Source: a bacterium (lineage in GTDB: Bacteria; SAR324; XYD2-FULL-50-16). Taken from it: DNA of 40,009 bases. Where the stretch lies: contig JAHJRI010000086.1 in assembly GCA_018830885.1 (NCBI GenBank), positions 1-40,009 of the forward strand, read 5' to 3'. This document shows, piece by piece, positions 27,342 through 36,031 of this stretch; the first letter of the stretch is position 1; every line of letters starts with the position of its first letter. A program made the position numbers and the translations under genes. The notes below the pieces were generated by a model, which saw only the letters and a program-made list of their open reading frames with translations, was not told where the DNA came from and did no database searches.

Positions 27342-29174
27342 TTAAAAACCGTTACTCGGGCTGCCTTTTTTCAATTGTTCCATGATTGCGTCCCGCTTTT
27401 TCCTGATCTCTCTCCCCTCTGCGGTATCTCGGAATTTAATGGGAGAGGGAAACTCATCAATAATCTCCACGGAGAGTGGCACAGTTTCCAGGTTGGTGGA
27501 CGCTTTTTTCATCTCTTCCGGTGTCGGCAGAATAATGCCGTATAACTGGTGCGGCGTATGCACCAGCGCATGGCCGCGGTTATAGTAAGCGGCTGCAAAG
27601 CCACCATCGATATTGATCGCCATCCCGTCTTCACTGGCCATACTCTTTCCCTTGGTAAAATCCACGGGGGTGTGGCCATAGATGACACGATTGATGCCGA
27701 ATTCATTCATTATTTTCTTCTTGAAAGCAGGACTTTCCAGATTTTTTGCCCAGTACAGGGTCATCTCCTTGTGGGTTGCCTTGTCAACCAGAAAATAGCG
27801 TTCAAATGTCTTCATGGCATCCTTGCCGAAGAAGGGTGATTTTGGTCCGCACCACAGATAAAACATCAACGACAGATCGATTTCTTTCTGCTTCTTTCCC
27901 GAAAGGTAGGCATGACCGATGCGTTTGATACTCCGCTGAATGTGATTTAACAAATCTCGTCCGTTGCGGTTCAGAAATTCATCGAATTCACCTGTCTCGG
28001 TAGAGGGGATTAACGCATGAATATTCAACATGTTGTTGTGAATGATATAGGTCTCCCCGGTTTCAAAGAAAAACCGCAACAATTTCTTGAGCTTCTTGTT
28101 CGTCCGGAACTGTTTCTCAAGGTCGTCGATCACCGCACTCTCTTCTTTTGTTAACAGGTGTGGATTTTTCAAATCGATGGTCGGGAAGTGGGTATCATTC
28201 AGCGCCTCCACGTTACCGTCGGTCAGCATGTCCGCCAGTTTTTTCAGCCACAGGCGCGAGTCCATCTCAAATTCAGGATGCTTTTTGATCGTCTCCTCTT
28301 CAAGTTTGAACTGAATGATTGCCAGCGCCTTTTCCATACTTTTTGCCTGGGGGGTCTTGGCTTTGAAGTTTCCGGTCACATTTTTGGGGGGATAGGTTTT
28401 TTTGGAAAACCGCACCAGTTTTGAAACATCGAATCCCAGACGTTTCAATAATTCAAGATGATCGTAACGACATGAGATACGCATGGCTTCAGCAATCAGT
28501 GAGCGATTGCCTGCCGCGGCGCCCATCCATAAAATATCGTGATTCCCGAATACGTAATGCACCATGTTCCGGTACCACTTGGACGCCAGAATTCGGATAA
28601 TCTTGTCCGGCTGGGGTCCACGATCGAAGATGTCTCCCAGAACCATGATACGGTCCAGCAGAATCCGCTTGATGGCGTAAGTCAAATGTTCGATGATGCG
28701 GTGTGAGACGATGTCCACTTCGTAAACGGGATCGGGAACCGGCAGGCCGGATATCATCCGACTGATGATATCCCGGTACTCGTCCTGTATCACATCATTG
28801 ATATTGTGCTCAATCGTGCTGAATTTGTATTTCAGAATCTGAACAAAGCAGGTGATGATGTCCTGAATGTCCATTTTAACATTTTCATCTGCGAAATATC
28901 GCTGCTTACGGATGATGTTGACGATATACTGGATCTTGTGGGAACTGAACGTTTTCGGCAGTGCTTCGATACAGGTCTGATACAGCATGCCGAAGCGTCC
29001 TCGCAGAATCGAAATGAAACGGTCTCCAGCCCCGTGAAGATCGCTGATAAACAGTGTCGCCGGAATATTTGAATTCAGTTGAATGTCGAGCTGGAGTAAT
29101 TGTTGGGACAGGTCGTCAATGACGGCACTACTGAGATTCGTCATTGCCCTTTCGGCAGATGTCAGCGGACTCAT
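27342..29174 (-). CDS. fbp: Class III fructose-1,6-bisphosphatase
   Basis: Hydrolyses fructose-1,6-bisphosphate to fructose-6-phosphate in gluconeogenesis; cytoplasmic. It belongs to the calcineurin-like, Bacillus-type FBPase_2 family. The 610 residues are close to the usual ~640. Metallophosphoesterase motifs are intact: [12 protein letters not shown] (about 42-53), [15 protein letters not shown] (about 173-187), and [15 protein letters not shown]. Family-specific stretches [61 protein letters not shown] and INIDGGF are all present. The ATG at 29174 has AAAGGT upstream. It is immediately upstream of the divergent GlpX-like gene on the same strand, so the two are probably cotranscribed. Confidence 0.93.
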   Translation of the reverse strand: MSPLTSAERAMTNLSSAVIDDLSQQLLQLDIQLNSNIPATLFISDLHGAGDRFISILRGRFGMLYQTCIEALPKTFSSHKIQYIVNIIRKQRYFADENVKMDIQDIITCFVQILKYKFSTIEHNINDVIQDEYRDIISRMISGLPVPDPVYEVDIVSHRIIEHLTYAIKRILLDRIMVLGDIFDRGPQPDKIIRILASKWYRNMVHYVFGNHDILWMGAAAGNRSLIAEAMRISCRYDHLELLKRLGFDVSKLVRFSKKTYPPKNVTGNFKAKTPQAKSMEKALAIIQFKLEEETIKKHPEFEMDSRLWLKKLADMLTDGNVEALNDTHFPTIDLKNPHLLTKEESAVIDDLEKQFRTNKKLKKLLRFFFETGETYIIHNNMLNIHALIPSTETGEFDEFLNRNGRDLLNHIQRSIKRIGHAYLSGKKQKEIDLSLMFYLWCGPKSPFFGKDAMKTFERYFLVDKATHKEMTLYWAKNLESPAFKKKIMNEFGINRVIYGHTPVDFTKGKSMASEDGMAINIDGGFAAAYYNRGHALVHTPHQLYGIILPTPEEMKKASTNLETVPLSVEIIDEFPSPIKFRDTAEGREIRKKRDAIMEQLKKGSPSNGF

Positions 29175-29432
29175 GAGTTACCTTTTCTTGCATTGATCAG
29201 TTCAAACGGCTGTTATGACAGCTTCAATATAAAATACACAGGTTTCCGGTGTTTGTCTGCCGAACAGCGGCAGTCAAGCTGAGTAAATCCTTTTTCAGAT
29301 AAGCGAGTTTTATACCATTATTCCGACTACTCAGATAGAACGAAGGGTTCCCCCGGGGAAAATCGACCCGGATCACAATGTCCGCAGAGAGGCGCCGCGG
29401 TTTTGCGCTGTCCTGGAATTGACAGGGTTTTG

Positions 29433-29807
29433 TCAGTCACCATGTCTGGGGTCGGCAAGAAAAAACAGTTCCTGCTGAACCTTATCGGAGTCCCCCGTAT
29501 TCAACTCGATCAGACGTCGTAAATGGATCATACTTTCCAGGTCAAGATGCTGAAATTCCAGACCCAGTTGATTTTTATGATAATATACGATTAAGGCATC
29601 GGTTTTAATGGCAATCGAGCTTGAATCGAGTCTGAGTTCAAAGATACATGTTTCATTGTCGCGGACGGCAATATCTTTTTCTGTCTGGATCAACGCCCCT
29701 TTCAGTGAGATATCAACCAATTCCGCCTGATGTAGGGTCCCCCGTATCTCAACGCTGATTGATGACTGAAAATCGACACGGACGAAATGGCGTCTTTCCT
29801 TTGACAT
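29433..29807 (-). CDS. PilZ-domain protein (putative c-di-GMP receptor)
   Basis: A 124-residue single-domain PilZ protein. The c-di-GMP-binding signature is present: RRHFVRV near the N-terminus (about residues 5-11, RxxxR) and DISLKGALI (about 32-40, DxSxxG). A beta-barrel with LGLEFQHLD and a C-terminal helix (LESMIHLRRLIEL) completes the domain. Family members bind c-di-GMP and change partner activity in motility, secretion or polysaccharide synthesis. No partner gene is fused or obvious here. An AGGAATCT stretch before the ATG serves as ribosome binding site. The HD-GYP gene lies upstream on the same strand, separated by 214 bp and a likely terminator. Confidence 0.88.
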   Translation of the reverse strand: MSKERRHFVRVDFQSSISVEIRGTLHQAELVDISLKGALIQTEKDIAVRDNETCIFELRLDSSSIAIKTDALIVYYHKNQLGLEFQHLDLESMIHLRRLIELNTGDSDKVQQELFFLADPRHGD

Positions 29808-29844
29808 AGATTCCTATCAGCCAGGGTTACGCGTGTTTGATCTG

Positions 29845-29878
29845 AAAAAAAAACGGAAACCGCCTGAGCATGGCTGGT
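29845..29878 (-). terminator. Likely intrinsic terminator after the HD-GYP gene
   Basis: On the minus strand ACC(A)GCC pairs with GGCGGT around a seven-base loop with one bulged base. It is followed by TTTCCG and nine T residues (A-run 29845-29853 on the plus strand). It lies between the HD-GYP gene and the PilZ start at 29807, so the two are probably separate transcripts. Confidence 0.45.
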
Positions 29879-30021
29879 GTCTGTAACGAGTATTTCTTAC
29901 AGCAACCACTGCTCCTTCTACTCTAGCATAAGTGGAAAAGCGCGTCCATGACCCGGGCCCAAAGCTCGAGAGGGCAGTCCGCAGGGATATGGTGGCATGA
30001 CTACTGTATCCGAGATCCCTG

Positions 30022-31377
30022 TCAAACGACATTGAGACTGGTAAATACATGGAGGGCATCCGATTTAAAAACGTCAAAACTGTCCATATCTTTTTGTATG
30101 GACAGAGACAAATCTTCCTTGAGATCGATGAATCGGTTTTCCTCAGTTCGCTGCCCTTCTGCATCAACCACGACAATTACCTGGGGGCGCAGGATATCCT
30201 TTTGCGGGACACTGATGACAAAGGCCAATGAATGATCGCTCAGTTTTACCAGTGAACCGACCGGGTAATAACCCATCACCGCCTGAAACGCGTCCCATAG
30301 GTCCAGGTCAAATTCAACACCGGCCATTGCATCGAGATACCGCATGACGGCAGGCGGGGTCCAGGATTTCTTGTAACTTCTGCCGGAAATCAGTGCCTGG
30401 TATACATCCACCAGGGCAAGCAGTCGGGTTTCGAAAAGGATCTCGCTCTGTTTAACACCTTCCGGATAGCTGGAATTCATGCTTTCATCCCGCTTGACAT
30501 GATGAAAGTGTGCCATGTTAACCATCACATCCGGCATACCGGCCTCTGCAAGCAGTTTTGCGCCGATCTGTGGATGTTTCCGGATTTCCTGCATTTCCGG
30601 GCCGTCTCTTTTAAATGCCTTGGTGCTGGTAATCGTCTCCTTGGAAATACGTGCCTTGCCGATGTCATGCAGGAAAGCAGCCAGCATGGCTTCCTGGTGG
30701 TTTTTAAACGCGCTCTGGTCACCCCGTTTATCCATTATCGCAAAATAGACCTGCTGAAAGATCACGCCGACATCGACACAATGGGCATAAACATGATCAT
30801 TCTCCTTCAGGCTGATAATGGCTGACACCGCCTGGATCATTTCGTCATCCGACATCTGATCAACGTATTGTTTTACCTCCTGGAAATTCGGAGCTGTCTC
30901 ACTGTCACTGTCCATCAGGGATTTGACTGCTGTTGTTGCATTCTCACAAAGACGGATACTCTGTTTCATGGTTTCCAGCAGATGGGACGCTTTTGCAACG
31001 GCTGCTGTTCTGGCTGCAGATTTTTCTGGGGATGCTGCAGCCGGCACTTGAACGCGAAACCGGAGAAACCCCCTGGCCTTCAGCTCCTTGATCAACCCAT
31101 TATTGACAACGCAGATGTGCGACAGTGACCGTGGCATGTGCAAAACTTCAAGGATGTGGTCCCCGGGTTGAAGATTGGCCGCCATAAACAGAAATGGGAC
31201 ACCATTGCGCTGGCCTCTCACGGAAGCGCCACTGAAGTTGTGTTTGACCCAGGCACATGTTTCCTCATCCAGAGGGGCATATTTTTCTTCAAAACGTGTA
31301 TAGGCAGTAATCAGCATGCCTGTTTTCAGTTCCTGAACAGAGACTTCAGGTGGATTGTTCTGGCCTTCAGTTGTCAT
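30022..31377 (-). CDS. HD-GYP domain phosphodiesterase variant (HD-SYP)
   Basis: Predicted cytoplasmic c-di-GMP phosphodiesterase. A DUF3391-like N-region is visible (VQELKTGMLITAYTRFEEKYA, then a PilZ-unrelated linker). The HD-GYP core covers about 180-370: AHCVDVG, AAFLHDIGKARIS with the HD pair (~236), KHPQIGAKLL, HFHHVKRDE and LVDVYQALISGRSYKK. The His and Asp ligands appear complete, but the GYP element reads SSYPEGV, so Gly is replaced by Ser, and the residues before it diverge. Activity may still be possible because the metal ligands remain. I prefer the ATG at 31377 with GAGGCGGG upstream. A TTG at 31404 would add nine residues. A terminator separates it from the PilZ gene downstream. 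Confidence 0.88.
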   Translation of the reverse strand: MTTEGQNNPPEVSVQELKTGMLITAYTRFEEKYAPLDEETCAWVKHNFSGASVRGQRNGVPFLFMAANLQPGDHILEVLHMPRSLSHICVVNNGLIKELKARGFLRFRVQVPAAASPEKSAARTAAVAKASHLLETMKQSIRLCENATTAVKSLMDSDSETAPNFQEVKQYVDQMSDDEMIQAVSAIISLKENDHVYAHCVDVGVIFQQVYFAIMDKRGDQSAFKNHQEAMLAAFLHDIGKARISKETITSTKAFKRDGPEMQEIRKHPQIGAKLLAEAGMPDVMVNMAHFHHVKRDESMNSSYPEGVKQSEILFETRLLALVDVYQALISGRSYKKSWTPPAVMRYLDAMAGVEFDLDLWDAFQAVMGYYPVGSLVKLSDHSLAFVISVPQKDILRPQVIVVVDAEGQRTEENRFIDLKEDLSLSIQKDMDSFDVFKSDALHVFTSLNVV

Positions 31378-31404
31378 TGCGTTACCCGCCTCATTAACAT
31401 TCAA

Positions 31405-31857
31405 TCAATACAGGAAAGAAGGATCCGCTGGAAGATCATCAACCCGTGCTGTAAGAGTTTTAATATCTATTTGTTATCAGTTTATTGCGTGTGTTTTAGA
31501 TGAGTATTGCACAGATCAGCCGCTAAGTAAATGATTCCAAAGGCCGAATATCTTCCGTGGCCATTGACTGACTTCCAGAGGGTGATTTTCATCGTTTTTT
31601 GTCATTTGCCTTATTAGTCAATAACTGGTTAGAATAATCAAGCATTTTGAGCGAAGTCGTCAACCTAAATGCCCGTTTCTTTGACCGGTCTGGAAAACAG
31701 ATTGGGAGATCCTTCAAGAAGGAAACGCCTGTTTCCGGTGACCCAAAACGACCGGACTGTTATCGATCCGATATATAAAAACCTGTTCCAGACTGTCACC
31801 GTTTCTTTTTTTTGTGCAGCCAGTCGTTCAGGGAAAATTGATTCTTCAGTGTAAAAT
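31405..31857. other. 453-bp divergent intergenic region
   Basis: Lies between the HD-GYP gene (minus) and the phosphoesterase gene (plus). No gene is supported. A candidate promoter is listed separately at 31606-31635. A second, weaker pair (TTGACT near 31564, TTTCAT 17 bases on) lies just upstream. Confidence 0.5.
31606..31635 (+). promoter_or_regulatory. Candidate sigma70-type promoter
   Basis: TTGCCT (31606-31611), 18-base spacer, TAGAAT (31630-31635), five of six matches at -10. It would read toward the phosphoesterase gene, leaving a leader of about 215 bp. Confidence 0.3.
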
Positions 31858-32814
31858 ATGCTTGACTACTATAGCTACGGCGAATTGACACATCATCAGA
31901 AAGTGCAGTTGGCGATCCGAAATCTTTTGTCGATAGACCTGTCAATCCGCCCGCTTAACTCGAATAACAGACCGGGGGGACTCCTGGAGTTCCCGGAGGA
32001 TGATGAGCGCGAAGTGATTATTGTTGGCGATTTACATGCGAACAAGCAGAACTTAAAAGCCATACTGATGGATTCCCAGAATCTTTACAAATTAAAGCGA
32101 AATGAAGCCATCATGATATTTCTTGGGGATGCGGTTCATGATGAGAGAGTCGGGCATCTTCAGGAAATGGATACCTCGATTGAAATAATGGATATCATCA
32201 TCCATTTAATCAACGACTATCCCGAGAATGTTTTTTATCTGCTCGGCAATCACGATACGTTCAGTTCACGTCTTGGGAAGAGCGGGATCAAACAGGGACT
32301 GATTTACTATAATGCCGTCCTGCAAGCCAGGGGAAAAGAGTATGTCAATTTGATGCAGACCTTCTATAATACACTGCCGGTTTTTGTCATTCACAAATAT
32401 TTTCTTGCAGTTCACGCAGGACCTGTGAGGGGTGGCATCTATCGGGACGAGATCATCAATGTCCGCAATGCGACATCCACCCATCTGCTCAGACAACTCA
32501 CCTGGAACCGTTTGAATGAGACCCGTTCCTCACCCAGCAAGAAGGAGTATGGACCTGAAAATCTCGATGAACAAAGAAAAAGCCTCGGTTGCCCTCCCGA
32601 CCTGCCGATCATTGTCGGTCACAATCCCATGTGGAAATGGGGGACGGATGATTCTGTCTGGATCGATATTCTCGACTCAAAAAATCATGTCATTTTGTAC
32701 AGCAACCTGGTGGATAAATGCACCTACCTGACATTTAAGAACAGCGCGAAATACCAGGTTCGACACGCCAATCTGAAACAGCAGAAGCAGCGTTTTCTTC
32801 TGGGTGAAATGTAG
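31858..32814 (+). CDS. PPP-like metallophosphoesterase
   Basis: The 318-residue cytoplasmic protein has the motif order of calcineurin-like phosphoesterases of the PPP type: GDLHAN (57-62), FLGDAVHDE (about 88-96, in place of GDxVDRG), LLGNHD (about 128-133), AVHAGP (184-189) and VGHNP (253-257). These provide the two-metal site, so it is probably an active phosphatase. The substrate could be a phosphoprotein or a dinucleotide such as Ap4A. It has a ~50-residue N-terminal leader before the first motif. It differs from the class III FBPase upstream in size and motifs. No good ribosome binding site precedes the ATG at 31858. It converges on the four-paralogue array, sharing a hairpin at 32841-32865. 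Confidence 0.85.
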   Translation: MLDYYSYGELTHHQKVQLAIRNLLSIDLSIRPLNSNNRPGGLLEFPEDDEREVIIVGDLHANKQNLKAILMDSQNLYKLKRNEAIMIFLGDAVHDERVGHLQEMDTSIEIMDIIIHLINDYPENVFYLLGNHDTFSSRLGKSGIKQGLIYYNAVLQARGKEYVNLMQTFYNTLPVFVIHKYFLAVHAGPVRGGIYRDEIINVRNATSTHLLRQLTWNRLNETRSSPSKKEYGPENLDEQRKSLGCPPDLPIIVGHNPMWKWGTDDSVWIDILDSKNHVILYSNLVDKCTYLTFKNSAKYQVRHANLKQQKQRFLLGEM

Positions 32815-32840
32815 CGGAAGCCGCTGTGTTATAGTGGAGG

Positions 32841-32865
32841 AGCCCGTTGGTGTTGACAGCGGGCT
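32841..32865. terminator. Hairpin between convergent genes
   Basis: AGCCCG (32841-32846) pairs exactly with CGGGCT (32860-32865) around a 13-base loop. It lies in the 50-bp gap between the phosphoesterase and the last gene of the paralogue array, touching the latter's stop codon. There is no clear T-run. Confidence 0.45.
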
Positions 32866-33536
32866 TAATCGAAGAATACGCCTTCAGGTGAGATCCCCGG
32901 TCCTTCGTCGGCCGATTTCTGCAGGAAAACATCAGTCATGGACTGTTTCAGGGACCGTTTCTGGTCAAAGAAGTCGGACCGAATGCGGCTGGCATGCCGT
33001 GCAATTGACCCCTTCTCGGTTCCGTTTTCGTGATCCTCGTCCAATTCCGTAAAAAAGAAAAGAATATCCAGTATATCCCGGTTGAGTTGATTATTCTGGG
33101 TTTTGCCTTCATCCAGAAATTTCCCCAGATTATTTACGTCCGCAATGGTAACCGCGTAAATCCTGAACCCTTCACCGGCTGAACGGTACACCCGTTTCAA
33201 AAATCCAAAAAAAACCTTTTGCGTTTGGTGATAGAGGGTGTTCTTTTGGAACTGTGCCATGATTTCAAAAATATGCTTCAGGACATAGATATTGGGGACC
33301 CTGATGAAATCGAAGAAATTTTGGGGCACATGGCCGCTCAGCAGTGCGTCAATGGTGTATCTGTTGTTTGTCTTGAATATTTTCAGATAAAGGGGGATAT
33401 AGTCGTAACGGATGGTTTTTTTATTCAGAAAACTGGTATACGCATGAAGTGCGCTTGCACTTCGGATATCCTTACACTCGATGATATCATACATCGTATT
33501 CAGGATGAACTGATTGAAATCTTCTGCTTTAACCAT
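32865..33536 (-). CDS. Tandem paralogue family member P1 (unknown function)
   Basis: The 223-residue protein is the most divergent of four related neighbours and the last in the array. It shares the family core: a Y-x2-FL helix near the start (YTSFLNK), YIPLYLKIF in place of NYPLF, GFRIYAVTIADVNNLGKFLDE (about 122-142), NRDILDIL (about 150), and HASRIRSDFFDQKR (about 180-193). The IPQVLLVK element is degraded to DVFLQK. It has no signal peptide, membrane segment or recognisable enzyme motif. The ATG at 33536 has a weak ribosome binding site (CTGGAAAA). It is separated from P2 by 179 bp, so it may have its own promoter. No function can be assigned. Confidence 0.8.
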   Translation of the reverse strand: MVKAEDFNQFILNTMYDIIECKDIRSASALHAYTSFLNKKTIRYDYIPLYLKIFKTNNRYTIDALLSGHVPQNFFDFIRVPNIYVLKHIFEIMAQFQKNTLYHQTQKVFFGFLKRVYRSAGEGFRIYAVTIADVNNLGKFLDEGKTQNNQLNRDILDILFFFTELDEDHENGTEKGSIARHASRIRSDFFDQKRSLKQSMTDVFLQKSADEGPGISPEGVFFD

Positions 33537-33715
33537 GTTTTTCCAGCAACCAATTATATTTCCGTGATCTGATATTCTCGATCGAGACTGGCTTATTCAA
33601 TGTCTGAAACATCCGGGCAGGTCAAGGGAAGAACTGAATAACTTTCTTGTCCAGTAGCTCCCCTGTCTGTTTGGTTTCTGATTGTCTCTGAAACCGGGCT
33701 TAACCTCACACAATG

Positions 33716-34582
33716 TCAAGCCGGATCAGGCTCGAGATCTTTCTCTCGGCCCGGCTGGCCAATCTCTTCTTCGTAGACCTCTTCTTCGTAAACATCATCA
33801 TCAAACTCTTCATCAGATACAGCGGCATAGGGATCATCCGTCATACTGTCGAGGTCATAAATCCGGGAATCTTCAAAGCGCACTTCCGCCCTCGGTTGCA
33901 CCTCATGCGTCCGGTAATCCTTCTTGATCAACAGGACCTGCGGAATTACCTGGTACAAACGCTTGGTGTCATCATAAAAATGGCTCATGATTTCGTTGGC
34001 ATGAATTGCCAGTTCCTCTTTGTCTCGATCTTCGCCTTCCAATCCCTGAGAACCCAGTTTTCCCTTGAGGTGCGCTATTTTATGCAGAATGTCCAGAATT
34101 ACGCGGTTCAGGGAGTCCTCCTGCCCGATCTCCTCGTTCAGATGCTTGCTCAGGGTATTCAAATCGTATATTGAGACCCGGTATATGTTGTATCCGTCTT
34201 CAGGAACATTATACGTTGCTTGAAGAACGCCCAGAATGACGGAAAGAGACTTGGGATAAAGCTCGCCGGGGTGCTTTTCAGTCAGAATTTTAAAGCAGGA
34301 CTCAAGAATATTATAGTTAGGCTGAATAGAACTCAAAAAGAGAAAGGGATCCCTTTCTCCAATCAGTCCGTCAATCACCCAGTGATTACCGACTTCCAGA
34401 ACCTCGATAAAAAGGGGATAGTTTTCGTTGGTGATGCCGGTCAGACTTAAAAATCGGGCATATGTGATACAGGCTTCCACCGCAGCCGGAGTAGCGCACT
34501 GCAATATCTGTTGCAGGAGGATGTTTTCAATTTTCTCTATTTCTTCTTGCGTATAGATCTTATGTCGATCAGTCAATAACAT
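33716..34582 (-). CDS. Tandem paralogue family member P2, with acidic tail (unknown function)
   Basis: The 288-residue protein is the longest of the four paralogues. The common core spans about 25-226: NYPLFIEVL (54-62), LYPKSLSVILGVLQATYN (108-125), IYRVSIYDLNTLSKHLN (133-149), NRVILDIL (159-166), HANEIMSHFYDD (194-205) and IPQVLLIKKDY (213-223). Residues about 240-288 form an extra acidic tail absent from the others. In it VYEEE is repeated in tandem (264-273), reflecting a 15-bp duplication near 33767-33796. GGAGG stands close before the ATG at 34582. P3 ends 18 bp upstream, so P3 and P2 are surely cotranscribed. Cytoplasmic by sequence; function unknown. Confidence 0.85.
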   Translation of the reverse strand: MLLTDRHKIYTQEEIEKIENILLQQILQCATPAAVEACITYARFLSLTGITNENYPLFIEVLEVGNHWVIDGLIGERDPFLFLSSIQPNYNILESCFKILTEKHPGELYPKSLSVILGVLQATYNVPEDGYNIYRVSIYDLNTLSKHLNEEIGQEDSLNRVILDILHKIAHLKGKLGSQGLEGEDRDKEELAIHANEIMSHFYDDTKRLYQVIPQVLLIKKDYRTHEVQPRAEVRFEDSRIYDLDSMTDDPYAAVSDEEFDDDVYEEEVYEEEIGQPGREKDLEPDPA

Positions 34583-34600
34583 GGTTACCTCCGAGTATTT

Positions 34601-35293
34601 TTAGTCTTCAAAAACAAAATTTGGTGCCACCGTTTTCACAAGATAATCTGATTTGACCAGAAGAACCTGTGGGATGATGTCCTCCATTTTCCGTCTACGA
34701 TCGAAGAAATAGGTTCTGATATTGTGGCAGTGCCTGGCAAGTTCCTCAACCGCTTCATCTCCCTGCCCTTCAAGGAGAGAAAGGCGATCCAGAATATCAA
34801 GAATGGCACGGTTGACCGGATCCGACTGACCTGAATCTTTATTCAAATGCTTTCCCAGGTTATTGATGTCATTGATAGAAACCCTGTGAATCGCATTGCC
34901 GTCTTTGGCGTGATTGTAAGCCGCCTGTAATACACCCAGGACGATCGAAATCGTTTTGGGGTAGATACCACCGGGATGCCAGAAGGTTAATAGCCTGAAA
35001 CATTCTCGAAGCAGGTGTTTTGTCGGCTGAATCGGTGTGAAAAAAACAAAAGGGTCCTCGTCACCTACCAGTGAGTCTATGACATAGTGGTTATCAATTT
35101 CCAACAACGACAAAAACAGAGGATAGTTTTCATTGGTCATTTTTGCCAGTCGCAGAAATCGCGTATATGACATCGCAGTCTCGGTTGCATCGGGTGTTCT
35201 GCAGGCAAAAGCATTTCTTAAAACAAGGCTTTCAACCCGATCAGTAGACTCTTTGGTCCACTCTGTTCGAATTATGTCGCTGTTTTCGGCCAT
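34601..35293 (-). CDS. Tandem paralogue family member P3 (unknown function)
   Basis: The 230-residue protein is the closest relative of P2: TNENYPLFLSLLE (54-66), NHYVIDSLVGDEDPFVFF (68-85), YPKTISIVLGVLQAAYN (111-127), IHRVSINDINNLGKHLN (135-151), NRAILDIL (161-168), HNIRTYFFDRRRK (190-202) and IIPQVLLVKSDY (206-217). It ends just after this core, without P2's acidic tail. AAGGAG lies five bases before the ATG at 35293. It is 72 bp from P4 and 18 bp from P2. It has no signal peptide, membrane segment or known catalytic motif. All-helical appearance; function unknown. Confidence 0.85.
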   Translation of the reverse strand: MAENSDIIRTEWTKESTDRVESLVLRNAFACRTPDATETAMSYTRFLRLAKMTNENYPLFLSLLEIDNHYVIDSLVGDEDPFVFFTPIQPTKHLLRECFRLLTFWHPGGIYPKTISIVLGVLQAAYNHAKDGNAIHRVSINDINNLGKHLNKDSGQSDPVNRAILDILDRLSLLEGQGDEAVEELARHCHNIRTYFFDRRRKMEDIIPQVLLVKSDYLVKTVAPNFVFED

Positions 35294-35365
35294 TTCATCT
35301 CCTTGTAAACTAATTTTTTGGACTTCTCAGTTCAGAAAACATGCAGTGATCGCTCGAAATAGAGG

Positions 35366-36031
35366 CTATTTAATACGATTGACCAACATGCTATCCGGAA
35401 TTATTCCGGCCATCGAGGTTCTGTTGTCAAAAAAGACATTTCGAATCTTATTTGCCCGTGCGCACACTTCCAGCAACGCAGGTTCAGTTGTATCTTTCGT
35501 AGTTAAATCGCCCATATCCGCGAGTATGTCAAGGATTATCCTGTTTATTTTGCTGGCTTGCGGCTTGTTCTTATCCAGAAACTTGCTGATATAATTCAAT
35601 TCATTAAGAGACAAAGGGTAAATTCGGAACCCTGATACGGCGTCACGATAATTCAGGTTAAGAATCAACAGGATCGTCTCCAGTGTTTTCTCATAAACGC
35701 TACCCAGAGAAAACTGCTTCAGCAGATCAAAACAAAGGCCAATCAGGTATTGGTTTCGTTTCAGATTTTTCAGGCTATTCAGGACTTTTCCGTCACTCAA
35801 GAATGTATGAATGACCGCTTCATTCTTAAGGAGAAACAGCTGCATGTAGAATGGATAGTTCTGGTTATCCAGACCTTTGTGATTCAAGAACTTCACAAAT
35901 TCAACGGATGCCTTAACCGCGTGGTCATCCTCGCACTTCAGAAATTCCAGGGCGATATCCGTATGAAGCTTTTGCACCAGAGCGTTGTCCCAGGAGTCCT
36001 TAAGATTTTCTTTTAGCTGTAATTTCATCAT
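35366..36031 (-). CDS. Tandem paralogue family member P4 (unknown function)
   Basis: The 221-residue protein is the first gene of the array in transcription order. It has the same core: FVKFLNHKGLDNQNYPFYMQLF (about 46-67), VYEKTLETILLILNLNYR (about 112-129), FRIYPLSLNELNYISKFLDK (about 134-153), NRIILDIL (about 162), ANKIRNVFFDNRTSM (about 190-204) and IIPDSMLVNRIK at the end. It is Lys-rich and cytoplasmic by sequence. The ATG at 36031 lacks a good ribosome binding site; a second ATG follows directly. The array promoter should lie in the 36032-36463 region, divergent from rsgA. Function unknown. Confidence 0.82.
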   Translation of the reverse strand: MMKLQLKENLKDSWDNALVQKLHTDIALEFLKCEDDHAVKASVEFVKFLNHKGLDNQNYPFYMQLFLLKNEAVIHTFLSDGKVLNSLKNLKRNQYLIGLCFDLLKQFSLGSVYEKTLETILLILNLNYRDAVSGFRIYPLSLNELNYISKFLDKNKPQASKINRIILDILADMGDLTTKDTTEPALLEVCARANKIRNVFFDNRTSMAGIIPDSMLVNRIK

